This document shows positions 33,699 to 43,889 of a DNA stretch of 64,000 nucleotides, piece after piece. The notes under the pieces are model-generated. The model was not told where the DNA came from and made no database searches. It was given only the letters and a program-made list of their open reading frames with translations. A program made the translations under genes and the position numbers. Source of the DNA: Leptolyngbya sp. NIES-3755 (lineage in GTDB: Bacteria; Cyanobacteriota; Cyanobacteriia; Leptolyngbyales; Leptolyngbyaceae); the NCBI GenBank assembly GCA_001548435.1, contig AP017308.1, forward strand, positions 815,030 through 879,029, read 5' to 3'. How positions within the stretch are numbered: position 1 is the stretch's first letter; every line of letters starts with the position of its first letter.

Positions 33699-36314
33699 AT
33701 GGCACGAACGAATGAGTTTGCCCAAGAATATCAACAGGCAGAACGCGCCTACATGCAGGGCAAGTATGAAGAGGCGGCAGGCATTGTCGATCGTTTAGTC
33801 GATCGCTATCCTGACGATCCAAGTGCTCGATTACTGCGCGGTCACATCTACTGCTATGGATTGCAGAAATACGATGTGGCACAAGAACAGTATCAAACCG
33901 TTCTCAACCTTACCGCTGACCCCGAATTTGTGGATTATGCCAATAGCGGACTCGCTTATGCAGGTCAGTTCGCGGATGGTGGAGCAGACAGTTTTGCAGA
34001 TACGAACTTAGAAACCGATTACTCATCTTTCGGAGAAGCTCACAACGCTGATTCCTTTGAAGCGAGTTCTCTTGATAACTTCGTATTCCAAGATGATTTC
34101 AGTGCAGAGACCGAAGACGCTTCTCCATTTGGCGATCCTTTCGGTGCAAGCCGCAACGGAAACGGTTCAACGAATCAAGATCAATTTGGTGCAGACGATC
34201 CGTTTAGTGCAGATCACAACGGAAGCGCTTTCGCAAGTGAGCCGACTTCTACCAGCGACTTTGCAAATGTTCTCGATGATTTCGATCAAGTGTTTGCAGC
34301 CGATGATGAACCGTCACACGGCAGTATGACCACAGTTTCAACTGATCCGGGAATCTCTGAGGGTGATATCGCTCCGAATCGAAGCTCGATCGCAAGTCGT
34401 GACACCAGTGAAGATACTCTTTTCATGGCGGCTCCTGGTTTCTACGATGAGAAGGCTGCCGCAGAATTCGACTTTCCAACCGAACAAAGCAAATTTGCAC
34501 CAATCTACGACGAGCCTCAAGCTACGCCAGCTTCAACCCCTGGTAACCAAAGCAACGTCGATTTTCTAGATGATTTTGAAGACTTCGACGATCTCGGCAA
34601 TCTCTCAGACTTCGACCTATCCGAAGATTCCGCAGGCTTCACCAGTCCTTCAGTGGGAAGCGCTTTCGGATTCACCTCGAATATGTCAGCCGCTTCAGAC
34701 AGTGCCGAAATCGATTTTGGTCAAAATCCTAATTTCACCTCGAACGGTACAGACTCGAAGCTTCGCGAAGACGAACTTTTCAGTATGTCTAGTACGACTG
34801 ATTCAGTTCCTAGCTTTACCACTCAGTTAGATGCACCTGTCGCAGAGCCTACTCCAACCGTTGAGCAGGGCTGGTTAGCACCGATCGAGAATGCGTCGTT
34901 TGCCACCAAGCAGATGATTACAGCAGGAGCGGCAGGAATCGTTTCAGCAGTTGCGGTCGCAGTCGTTAGCTTCGTTTCCGCAAACCAAGCGGCACAGCAG
35001 AACAATGGAGCCGTTGTTTCTCAACTCCGCACGACTGGCATCATAATGGCGCTGGCAGGCGGAATTTGCGGGGGTGGAACAGCGTTGGCAGTCGGTCAAC
35101 TGACAGCCCGACACATGAAGCGATCGACAGAAGACCTCAGAAAGCAATTCCAAGCCGTTTCTCAAGGGAATTTCAACGCTCGTGCAGCCGTTTTCGCGGA
35201 GGATGAATTGGGTCATCTCTCGACCGAGTTCAATCAGATGACTCGCGTTATCTCGACTACAACCAGCGAAGCGCAACGTAAAGCAGAAGAGCAAGAGCAA
35301 GCAAAAGAAGATTTGCAGCGTCAAGTGATTCGACTGCTGGACGATGTGGAAGGTGCAGCACGTGGAGACCTGACTGTTCAAGCGGAAGTCACCGCTGACG
35401 TGTTGGGAGCCGTTGCTGACTCTTTTAACTTAACGATTCAGAACCTGCGCGAAATCGTTCAACAGGTGAAACAGGCTGCCCGCCAAGTGAGCAAGGGTTC
35501 AACCGAAAACGAGATGTTTGCGCGAAGTCTGTCTTCGGATGCTTTGAGACAAGCTGAAGAACTGGCAGTGACGCTGAACTCAGTACAGGTGATGACGAAT
35601 TCGATTCAGCGGGTGGCAGAAAGCGCTCGTGAAGCTGAAGAAGTCGCAAGAACCGCATCTTCGACCGCTCTCAAGGGTGGTGAAGCTGTAGAAAGAACTG
35701 TAGCCGGGATTCTGGAAATTCGGGAAACGGTGGCAGAAACGACTCGTAAAGTGAAACGATTGGCAGAATCTTCTCAAGAGATTTCCAAGATCGTTGCATT
35801 GATTTCTCAGATTGCATCCCGGACGAACCTTCTGGCGTTGAACGCGAGTATCGAGGCAGCACGGGCAGGAGAAGCAGGACGTGGATTCGCGATCGTTGCA
35901 GATGAAGTTCGACAGTTGGCAGACCGAGCCGCAAAAGCATCGAAAGAAATCGAACAAATCGTTTTACAAATTCAGGGTGAAACGGGATCGGTAATGACCG
36001 CGATGGAAGAAGGAACTCAACAGGTTATTGAAGGAACTCGACTCGCAGAACAAGCGAAGCGATCGCTCGAAGACATTATTCAAGTTTCGAGTGTGATCGA
36101 TACCTTGGTGAGATCGATTACTGCCGATACAGTTGAGCAGACCGAAACCTCTCGAAACGTTGCTCAGGTGATGCAATCTGTGGAATTGACCGCGCAAGAA
36201 ACTTCGCAAGAAGCACAGCGCGTATCCGGTTCACTGCAAAATCTGGTGGGCGTTGCGCGAGACTTGCTCACCTCAGTAGAACGATTCCGAGTCGAAACAG
36301 TAGAGCGCAAGTAA
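33699..36314 (+). CDS. hmpD: Methyl-accepting chemotaxis protein with TPR and acidic N-terminus
   Basis: An 871-residue receptor preceded by AGGAGG. Residues ~1-95 are TPR-like ([20 protein letters not shown]). Residues ~100-385 are an acidic Asp/Ser/Phe-rich low-complexity region. Two hydrophobic helices (~405-430 and ~445-465) are separated by a very short loop, so there is no large outside sensor domain. A HAMP domain (~470-525) is followed by the methyl-accepting signalling helices, with the tip [20 protein letters not shown] and [12 protein letters not shown]. Signals probably enter through the cytoplasmic N-terminus. In the hmp system this receptor feeds CheA through CheW. It is a PilJ homolog. 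Confidence 0.92.
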   Translation: MARTNEFAQEYQQAERAYMQGKYEEAAGIVDRLVDRYPDDPSARLLRGHIYCYGLQKYDVAQEQYQTVLNLTADPEFVDYANSGLAYAGQFADGGADSFADTNLETDYSSFGEAHNADSFEASSLDNFVFQDDFSAETEDASPFGDPFGASRNGNGSTNQDQFGADDPFSADHNGSAFASEPTSTSDFANVLDDFDQVFAADDEPSHGSMTTVSTDPGISEGDIAPNRSSIASRDTSEDTLFMAAPGFYDEKAAAEFDFPTEQSKFAPIYDEPQATPASTPGNQSNVDFLDDFEDFDDLGNLSDFDLSEDSAGFTSPSVGSAFGFTSNMSAASDSAEIDFGQNPNFTSNGTDSKLREDELFSMSSTTDSVPSFTTQLDAPVAEPTPTVEQGWLAPIENASFATKQMITAGAAGIVSAVAVAVVSFVSANQAAQQNNGAVVSQLRTTGIIMALAGGICGGGTALAVGQLTARHMKRSTEDLRKQFQAVSQGNFNARAAVFAEDELGHLSTEFNQMTRVISTTTSEAQRKAEEQEQAKEDLQRQVIRLLDDVEGAARGDLTVQAEVTADVLGAVADSFNLTIQNLREIVQQVKQAARQVSKGSTENEMFARSLSSDALRQAEELAVTLNSVQVMTNSIQRVAESAREAEEVARTASSTALKGGEAVERTVAGILEIRETVAETTRKVKRLAESSQEISKIVALISQIASRTNLLALNASIEAARAGEAGRGFAIVADEVRQLADRAAKASKEIEQIVLQIQGETGSVMTAMEEGTQQVIEGTRLAEQAKRSLEDIIQVSSVIDTLVRSITADTVEQTETSRNVAQVMQSVELTAQETSQEAQRVSGSLQNLVGVARDLLTSVERFRVETVERK

Positions 36315-36509
36315 GCGATCGTACTGAACTTTGTGCGCCATTTTAGGGACTTCGGTTACAGTGAAGCCAATACACTGAAATCGTTTTTACAAGGGGTTGA
36401 CCCACAACCCGCAACGACCGAAATTTGGTCATCTTCATCCCAGAGACTTCCGCGTTCAACTTGAACCAGGCTCGACGGAGATTACTCATTCACAGAAAGG
36501 GACATTGCG

Positions 36510-39500
36510 ATGCAGCCGGAACAACAGCAGCGAATCATGGGCTATTTCATTGAGGAGGCAAAAGACCATCTCAATACGATCGAGCAAGGTTTGCTGAATC
36601 TGCAAGGCATGATGGCAGATCCAGAACTGGTTAACGAAGTCTTCCGAGCCGCTCACTCGGTCAAAGGTGGCGCGGCGATGTTGAGCTTGCACAGCATCCA
36701 GAAAACGGCTCACCGTCTAGAGGACTATTTCAAGATTTTGAAAGAAGCTCCGACGATTAAGCCCGATCGTAAACTGGAAACGCTGTTGCTCAAAGTGTTT
36801 GATGTCTTGAAAGAGCATTTAGAACAGCTACAAATGCCCGCTGGATTGGATGAAGAGACAGCACAAGCGTCGTTAAAAGAGCTAGAACCTGTATTCTCAG
36901 AAATTGAACAGCATCTCACTCAATTAGAACGACAAGCAACGAGCGTTCCATCAGACGATCGAACTGTGATACAAACGGAAACTGTTGTTCAGGACAATGC
37001 TCTTCTGCTAATTTTCCAAAACGATGTCCCGGCACAACTGCGCGAAATGCTGCAAACATTCCGGCAGGCAGAAACTACCTTGAATGCTCGTGAACGGTTA
37101 CAAGAGATTTGCTTGGGGCTGCAAGGTTTGGGCGATGCGTTTGGATTAGTGCAGTGGAGTCAGTTGATTGAGACTGCGAATCGAGCGATCGCGAATTCTG
37201 AAAATGCTTATCGAGAGCTTGCACCGCTGGTCATCACTGAGATTAAGCAAGCTCAAGGATTAGTTTTAGCAGGACGGGCGAAAGAGATTGCACCGAGTGA
37301 ACAGCTAAAAGCGATGGCTCCAGTGCAGTCTGCAACGGATGAGATGGATCTGGAATTGGCGGACTTCTTTGCGATCGCAGACAGTGATTCTTCTGATGAG
37401 CTTGATTTCGCAGGGTTGGATTTTGCAGCAACCGATTCGGTCGAAGATTCGAGCTTAGATAGTTTGTTTGAGTTGCCAGGGTTGGAGGCGCTCTCGGTAG
37501 ACTCAGGAGAAATGAGTTTAGATGGGATGTTCGATTCGATGGAAATGGAAGAAGTACCCGCCGCGATCGAGAATCGGAAAGGTCCCGACATGGGTATGGA
37601 CGAGTTGAACAGCCTTGCTGATTTGTTTGAGAGCAATGTGCCCGAATTGGGAGACACTTGGCAACAAGAAGAAATTTTGGATTCTTCTATGCTCTCTAGC
37701 TCGCTCGAAGATGCACAAGAGGCTGATGATTTCGCAAACTTCTTGTCGGCTTCCTCTGAAAGTAATGGAACTCAAACAGGTGACTTAGCAGATTTGTTTG
37801 GAAATGATCTACTAGAAGAACTGAATACGACTGATTCAGCATCTTTAGAGACTGTGGATGACTTTGAGTTACCAGATTTCTCTGAGGATGTAACAGAGTT
37901 CGGAACGATTCCTGTCATTCCTCCTGAGAGTACATCGCCAGTTGAAGGGAATGGTGCAGCACTAGATTTAGGTTTTGATGACTTAGATCTAATGACAGAG
38001 GGCGCAAGTGACTTCGAGGAAGATGAAAGTTCTCTCGATAATCTTGGTGAACTGTTTGCTGGGCTGAATGATACAGATTTAGGGTTGTCTGCATCCGATC
38101 AGGCTAATGAGTTAGAGCAGGTAGATGGCTTTGATTCAACTGAGTTGGATGGAATGTTTGAAATGGATGCTTCCGAAGGTCTCGGTTTGGATGCACTTGA
38201 ATTGAATAATATTTCGGATGAGCCGATTGCCTCATCTCAGCCTGCAAACGAAATTGCTGCTGATCCTTGGGATAGCTTGGAGCTTGAAACCGAATCGATC
38301 GATTTCGCTCTGTCTGAGCAATTTGAAATACAGAATGGTGCTGCGAAGGATGCAAGCGAGTTGAAGCTGGATGATATTTCAGGCGAGGATTTGGAGTTAT
38401 CATCACTAGAGTTAGACACTCCAGAAGATAGTGTTTTGGATGCTCTGTTTTCTGGAGATTTGACTGATGAAGCATCGATCGAGGATTTATCCTTTGATGC
38501 AGATGAGTCTGAGATTTCATCAGAAGATTTAGAGCTTGATCAATTACTCGATGAGCCACTGTCAGAACCTGAAGCAACTTCCGATTTGGATGACTTGAGC
38601 TTAGATGAAGAAATTGACTTCAGCTTGAATGGGTTTAGCAGACTCAATGCAGATGAAAAGGAAGTGCTAGGGCTTGAAGAAGGTGCAAGTGAAGAATCGT
38701 TGAGTGAGCCAGCAGATCCTTTTGCAGATTTACTCGATTTTGCAGCACCCGAATCTTTGCTAGACAGTGAAGTAAATTCTACGAATGGTTTGTCTGCTAG
38801 TGCAGAAGATTCATTGACTGATTTGCTGGAATTGCCATCTGAAGAATCAATTAGCCTAGAAATTGATGGCGCTTCGACTGAGGAGCTACCCTCTGAAGCA
38901 GAAGATCCATTCGCTGATCTGCTCAGTTTGTCATCGCCTGAAGCCGTGATGAATTTAGAAAATGATTTGCTCAACTTATCATCATCTGAAGCAGAGATCG
39001 CCTTAGAAACTGACAATTTATCAACTGAGGCGATACCGTCTGAAACAGAAGATCCATTAGCTGATCTGCTCGATTTTTCGTCTACTGAATCCCCGATCGA
39101 CTTAGATAATGACTTGCTTGGTTTGTCATTGACCGAGGCAGCGATCGGCTTAGAAACTGACAATTCATCAATCGAAGAGCAATCTGCCGCAGAAGACTCA
39201 CTAGATACTTTGCTTGATTTCTCATCTGAATCCTTGAGCGACTTAGACAGTGATCTTGCTCTCGAATCCTTGATCGACTTAGGAACAGATAACATTTTTA
39301 CTGAGGAGCCACCATCTGAAGCAAGAGATTCATTCGCTGACCTGCTCGATTTTTCGTCTGAATCCTCCGACTTAGAGACTGATACTGGACTACTCGATTT
39401 AGAGAATTTAATTGGGAATCAAACCTCAACTCAAGGAGCGTCATTTGATCAGGATTTGGATGATTTGCACAATCAGTTCGATTTGAGCGCTGTAGAACCA

Positions 39501-42125
39501 GAAACGGCAGAGATCAAGGCTGATGAGGAGTTTGATTTGGGCTTTGTGGAAAACTCAACTGCATCTGAAGATGATTTTTCAGACCTTAGCTTAGACCTGT
39601 TTGGATCTGATGCCGCAGATCAGGAGAATAGCGCAAGCTACCAAGATGAGTTCAATTTGGATGACATTACTAGCGATACTTCTGGTGATGTGAGTTTGGA
39701 TGATCTTGATTCGCTGCTGGCAGATGAAGATGTGGCAAGTGAACCGTCCAACGATAATTCGCTGCTAAGTCTTGGAATGGGAGCAGCCGCGATCGCGACT
39801 TTGGGCGCAGGATTCGCAGCAATGCAATCCAATGATGAATTAGATAGTCTGGATGACTTTTTGAATGCGAGTGAATCATCTGATAGTCAAGAGACCACAG
39901 ATTTAGATGAGCTTGACTCGCTACTCGATGAAGCACCAAGCCACGAAGCAGCCATTAGCGACAATTTCGATGATCTAGAATCTCTACTTGCGGATGCTCC
40001 AGAAGCAACGCCTCAAACTAATATTGCTGCGACCAATGAGACGGATGCGGAATTCGGCGATCTAGAGAAGATGCTAGAAGAATCCGACATGACGATGGGT
40101 AGCGCTGCGAAAAGTCGGGCGGCGGCTCCACAGGGGCGGCGTTCAACTCGCGCTGCTAAAGGATTCAGTGAGCAAACGATGCGGGTTCCGATTAAGCATC
40201 TTGATAACCTGAGCAATTTGGTCGGGGAATTAGTTGTTAACCGGAATAGCCTAGAGCAAGATCAGGAGCGTTTAAGACAGTCGCTCGATAACTTGTTGTA
40301 TCAAGTGCAGCAATTGAGCGACGTGGGACAGCGGATGCAAGATTTGTATGAGCGATCGCTGTTAGAAAGTTCGCTCTTGGCAAGTCGGCAGAACCGAAGC
40401 GTTCCGTTTGGTAGCTCGGAACGAAATTCGGGCAATGGAAACTCGATCGGGGTTGAATATGATCCTTTGGAAATGGATCGCTTCACCGGATTCCACTCAC
40501 TGTCTCAAGAAATGATTGAGTTGATTGTGCGGGTGCGGGAGTCATCGTCTGACATCGAATTTATTGTCGATGAAACAGATCAAGTGACGCGGATGTTCAG
40601 GCAGGTGACAACACAATTGCAAGAAGGATTAACGCGATCGCGAATGGTTCCGTTTGCTCAGACTGCCGATCGATTACCTCGTGCCGTTCGTGATATCGCG
40701 ATGAAGTGCGGGAAACAGGCAGAACTCGTTATTGAAGGACGGGACACGCTGATCGACAAGATGATTCTGGAACATCTTTATGATCCGATGACGCACCTGG
40801 TGAATAATGCGATCACACATGGAATTGAAGATCCAGAAGTTCGTCGTGCCGCAGGAAAGTCACCTACGGGCAAGATTACGATTCGGGCATTCCATCAAGG
40901 AAACCAAACGGTAATTTCGGTTTCGGATGATGGCGCGGGCGTGGATGTTGAACGAGTGAGATCGAAAGCGATCGAGAAAGGTTTAATCACGGCTGCTGAA
41001 GCGAAGAGTGCTTCCCGTCTGGATATTTATGATCTGTTGTTCCATCCTGGATTTAGTACGAAAGATCAGGCAGATGATTTTTCGGGTCGTGGGGTTGGAA
41101 TGGACGTAGTTCGTACCAGTTTGAGCGAGATTCGAGGCACGATTAGCACCGATTCAAGTCAGAACAAAGGAACGACTTTTACGATTCGATTGCCGTTGAC
41201 GCTGAGTATTTCTAAAGCGTTGTGCTGTATTAGCGATCGTGCCCGAATTGCATTCCCGATGGACGGGGTGGAAGATATGCTCGACATTCCGAAAGAGCGA
41301 CTTCAAACTGATGCGGAAGGAAAGCCTTGTATTACTTGGCGCGATGCAGTGTTACCGGTTCGACCCTTGAGAGAACTACTGAATTACAATCGTCATCTGA
41401 GTCGGGGAACCGTTTACGGTGGGAATCAAGAAGACGACATGGTGTCGATCGTCATTCTGCGAAGTGCGGGTAATTATCTGGCGCTGCAAGTCGATCAGGT
41501 CTTGGGCGAACAGGAAATTGTAATCAAACAGCTTGAAGGTCCAGTGCCAAAACCGATCGGGGTTGCGGGTGCGACAGTGCTGGGAGATGGGCGAATTATG
41601 CCGATCGCGGATGTGCTGGAATTGATTGATCTCTCGGTGGGTCGGATTCGACGCGATGCGGGTTCGATGTGGGAGACAGGAACGGCTCAGCCTGTGGTCG
41701 AAGTTGTGGCAGCGAAGACCGAGCCAATGGTACTCATCGTGGACGACTCGATCACAGTGCGCGAATTGTTGTCGATGACGTTCAACAAAGTGGGTTATCG
41801 AGTCGAGCAGGCTCGCGATGGTCAGGAAGCCTGGGAAAAACTGCGATCGGGTCTACCTTGCGATATCGTGTTCTGCGACATTGAAATGCCGAGAATGGAC
41901 GGATTGGAACTGCTGTCGCGGATTCAGAAGGACCCGAACTTGTCCAATTTACCGATTGCGATGTTGACTTCACGGGGTGCAGACCGACATCGGCAAATGG
42001 CAGCTTCTCTCGGTGCGAGTGGGTACTTCACTAAGCCGTATTTAGAAGAAGCGCTGTTGGATGCGGCTCAACGGATGTTGAAAGGAGAAGTTCTGATTTC
42101 TGCCAATAATTCTGGGAACAGTTAA
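36510..42125 (+). CDS. hmpE: Giant CheA-type hybrid histidine kinase
   Basis: A 1871-residue kinase. An HPt domain at the N-terminus carries H49 (AAHSVKGGAAML). A second HPt-like region (~165-255) lacks a clear His. Residues ~270-1190 are an acidic, Asp/Ser/Leu-rich repeat region with units such as DPFADLLDF and DLETD, broken by one Ala/Gly-rich patch (~1090-1105). Then come the dimerisation domain (MRVPIKHLDNLSNLVGELVV), the ATPase (NNAITHGIEDPE, SDDGAGVD, GRGVGMDVV), a CheW domain, and a receiver with Asp in VFCDIEMPRMDG. It is the PilL/HmpE kinase of the motility cluster. The 900-residue linker is unusually long. Confidence 0.93.
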   Translation: MQPEQQQRIMGYFIEEAKDHLNTIEQGLLNLQGMMADPELVNEVFRAAHSVKGGAAMLSLHSIQKTAHRLEDYFKILKEAPTIKPDRKLETLLLKVFDVLKEHLEQLQMPAGLDEETAQASLKELEPVFSEIEQHLTQLERQATSVPSDDRTVIQTETVVQDNALLLIFQNDVPAQLREMLQTFRQAETTLNARERLQEICLGLQGLGDAFGLVQWSQLIETANRAIANSENAYRELAPLVITEIKQAQGLVLAGRAKEIAPSEQLKAMAPVQSATDEMDLELADFFAIADSDSSDELDFAGLDFAATDSVEDSSLDSLFELPGLEALSVDSGEMSLDGMFDSMEMEEVPAAIENRKGPDMGMDELNSLADLFESNVPELGDTWQQEEILDSSMLSSSLEDAQEADDFANFLSASSESNGTQTGDLADLFGNDLLEELNTTDSASLETVDDFELPDFSEDVTEFGTIPVIPPESTSPVEGNGAALDLGFDDLDLMTEGASDFEEDESSLDNLGELFAGLNDTDLGLSASDQANELEQVDGFDSTELDGMFEMDASEGLGLDALELNNISDEPIASSQPANEIAADPWDSLELETESIDFALSEQFEIQNGAAKDASELKLDDISGEDLELSSLELDTPEDSVLDALFSGDLTDEASIEDLSFDADESEISSEDLELDQLLDEPLSEPEATSDLDDLSLDEEIDFSLNGFSRLNADEKEVLGLEEGASEESLSEPADPFADLLDFAAPESLLDSEVNSTNGLSASAEDSLTDLLELPSEESISLEIDGASTEELPSEAEDPFADLLSLSSPEAVMNLENDLLNLSSSEAEIALETDNLSTEAIPSETEDPLADLLDFSSTESPIDLDNDLLGLSLTEAAIGLETDNSSIEEQSAAEDSLDTLLDFSSESLSDLDSDLALESLIDLGTDNIFTEEPPSEARDSFADLLDFSSESSDLETDTGLLDLENLIGNQTSTQGASFDQDLDDLHNQFDLSAVEPETAEIKADEEFDLGFVENSTASEDDFSDLSLDLFGSDAADQENSASYQDEFNLDDITSDTSGDVSLDDLDSLLADEDVASEPSNDNSLLSLGMGAAAIATLGAGFAAMQSNDELDSLDDFLNASESSDSQETTDLDELDSLLDEAPSHEAAISDNFDDLESLLADAPEATPQTNIAATNETDAEFGDLEKMLEESDMTMGSAAKSRAAAPQGRRSTRAAKGFSEQTMRVPIKHLDNLSNLVGELVVNRNSLEQDQERLRQSLDNLLYQVQQLSDVGQRMQDLYERSLLESSLLASRQNRSVPFGSSERNSGNGNSIGVEYDPLEMDRFTGFHSLSQEMIELIVRVRESSSDIEFIVDETDQVTRMFRQVTTQLQEGLTRSRMVPFAQTADRLPRAVRDIAMKCGKQAELVIEGRDTLIDKMILEHLYDPMTHLVNNAITHGIEDPEVRRAAGKSPTGKITIRAFHQGNQTVISVSDDGAGVDVERVRSKAIEKGLITAAEAKSASRLDIYDLLFHPGFSTKDQADDFSGRGVGMDVVRTSLSEIRGTISTDSSQNKGTTFTIRLPLTLSISKALCCISDRARIAFPMDGVEDMLDIPKERLQTDAEGKPCITWRDAVLPVRPLRELLNYNRHLSRGTVYGGNQEDDMVSIVILRSAGNYLALQVDQVLGEQEIVIKQLEGPVPKPIGVAGATVLGDGRIMPIADVLELIDLSVGRIRRDAGSMWETGTAQPVVEVVAAKTEPMVLIVDDSITVRELLSMTFNKVGYRVEQARDGQEAWEKLRSGLPCDIVFCDIEMPRMDGLELLSRIQKDPNLSNLPIAMLTSRGADRHRQMAASLGASGYFTKPYLEEALLDAAQRMLKGEVLISANNSGNS

Positions 42126-42151
42126 GGGAGAGATTCTTCTAATACTTAAAG

Positions 42152-42180
42152 GGTGGGACGCGGCTGTTCCACCTTTTTTA
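42152..42180 (+). terminator. Intrinsic terminator of the hmp operon
   Basis: GGTGGGAC pairs with GTTCCACC (one G-T pair) around a six-base loop, followed by TTTTTT. It lies 27 bases after the stop of the kinase gene. Confidence 0.88.
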
Positions 42181-42741
42181 TGAAATTCGGAAAAAATCTG
42201 CAAATCTGTCGATCGGTAGAGTCTTTTTTGCGATACCCTACAAATTCAAGGACAAATCTATAGATTTAATCAAAGTCTCTTTGAAGAAAGATGTCTAAAT
42301 CAAAATTTATTTATTTTGGATTTTGGTAGAAAAAGAGACAAGATCGAATTTTTCGTGTTTTCTGAGATCACGATCGTACTTTTGGTAGATTTCGTAATAT
42401 CCGAACACGGAGACGACGCAATTCAAGCAAGACTGTCCGAACCCTGCTACAGCGTTATGTAGAGATAGATCACCGCAAAGGGTAGAAACAACGCTGAAGG
42501 ATATTTTGGGCGCTTCGACAATCTATTCCCAGATAGGTACTTTTGCCGAAATCATTTCGTAGTATTTACGTAGCACTCATTCGATCAGAGTGGTGTTTTT
42601 CACGCTGTCAAGTCGGAATGCCCGTCTTGGCAAATTTTGAAATTTCTATTAAATCTGACTTAGCTCTCCTAGGAAGCAAATGAACGAGAGTCTCTTTCAT
42701 GTGTGAGGCGACCAAGCTGTTTGACCTTGTAGGAGGTTTTT
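42181..42741. other. Long A+T-rich intergenic region before the glycosyltransferases
   Basis: About 560 bases with no convincing gene. A weak hairpin CACTC with GAGTG followed by GTGTTTTT lies at 42574-42598. AGGAGG lies just before the ATG at 42742. The length suggests a long leader or a small RNA, but no known family is recognised. Confidence 0.5.
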
Positions 42742-43809
42742 ATGAGAATCGCTCAAGTGACCCCGTTATGGGAGCGTGTCCCGCCCCCAGCTTACGGTGG
42801 CATTGAATTAGTAGTGAGCCTGTTGACTGATGAGTTAGTGCGTCGAGGTCATGAAGTCACGCTATTCGCGACGGGTGACTCGATCACATTGGCAAATTTG
42901 GAGTCGGTGCATCCTCGCGCAATTCGGACTGATCCGACCGTGAAGGAATACCAAGTCTACGAAAGTATGCAGCTTGGGCACGTATACCAACGATCGCATG
43001 AGTTTGATGTAATCCATTCTCACATGGGATTTGCGACATTGCCCTACGCGCAATTTGTGAAAACGCCCACGGTTCATACGCTACATGGCGTATTTACCTC
43101 GGATAACGAGAAGCTGTACTCGTATGCTCGATCGCAGAATTATGTGAGTATTTCTAATGCTCAACGCAAACCAGAATTAGGTTTGAACTATGTAGACACG
43201 GTGTACAACGGCATTGATGTGGACAGCTACAAGTTCTATGCTGAGCCAACCGAGCCGTATTTGGCATTTCTCGGTCGGTTGTCGCCAGAAAAAGGACCCC
43301 ATCACGCGATCGAGATTGCGAAGCGGACGGGAATGCGGCTGAAAATGGCAGGCAAGATCGATATCGTCGATCAAGAGTTTTACGATGAGGTTCTGGCTCC
43401 ACAGATTGATGGAGAGCAGATTCAGTACCTCGGTGAAGCGAACCACGTGCAGAAGAATACGCTCATGGGAGGAGCGGTTGCGACGTTGTTCCCGATTACC
43501 TGGAAAGAACCGTTTGGCTTGGTGATGGTCGAGTCGATGGCAGCAGGAACACCCGTGATTGCAATGCGACTGGGATCTGCACCGGAAGTCATTAGTCATG
43601 GCAAGACCGGATTTTTGTGTGACACCGTTGAGGAGTGCGTCACTGCTCTGGAACGAGTGAAAGATCTCGATCGTGCAATGTGTCGTCAGCATGTGATTGA
43701 ACAGTTCAGCGTTCAGCGAATGACAGACGGATACGAAGCTGTATACCGCCAATTGCTGGGTGAAAAGGTGTTTAAAGGAAACGGGCAATTGGTGACTCAA
43801 CTCAATTAA
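42742..43809 (+). CDS. Glycosyltransferase family 4 (GT-B)
   Basis: A 355-residue GT-B enzyme. The N-terminal Gly-rich loop is PPPAYGGIELVV, and the C-terminal donor-binding part is FLGRLSPEKGPHHAIEIAKR, then FPITWKEPFGLVMVESMAAG, with the EX7E motif. GT4 enzymes use activated sugars to build polysaccharides or glycolipids with retention. AGGAGG is placed well before the ATG. It is 80 bases upstream of a second GT4 gene, so they likely work together, but the acceptor is unknown. Confidence 0.9.
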   Translation: MRIAQVTPLWERVPPPAYGGIELVVSLLTDELVRRGHEVTLFATGDSITLANLESVHPRAIRTDPTVKEYQVYESMQLGHVYQRSHEFDVIHSHMGFATLPYAQFVKTPTVHTLHGVFTSDNEKLYSYARSQNYVSISNAQRKPELGLNYVDTVYNGIDVDSYKFYAEPTEPYLAFLGRLSPEKGPHHAIEIAKRTGMRLKMAGKIDIVDQEFYDEVLAPQIDGEQIQYLGEANHVQKNTLMGGAVATLFPITWKEPFGLVMVESMAAGTPVIAMRLGSAPEVISHGKTGFLCDTVEECVTALERVKDLDRAMCRQHVIEQFSVQRMTDGYEAVYRQLLGEKVFKGNGQLVTQLN

Positions 43810-43889
43810 GCAACAGAGAACACTGTGCAATGAAGGGTAAACAGATTTATCCTTCGTTCTCTCTTGCTCGAATTATTGGAGGTGGAAGT

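Noticed and set aside
38540-39295. Antisense frame of 251 codons in the acidic repeat region of the CheA gene
   Set aside because: A Ser/Lys/Asp-rich mirror of the repeats; such long antisense frames are expected in low-complexity coding DNA.
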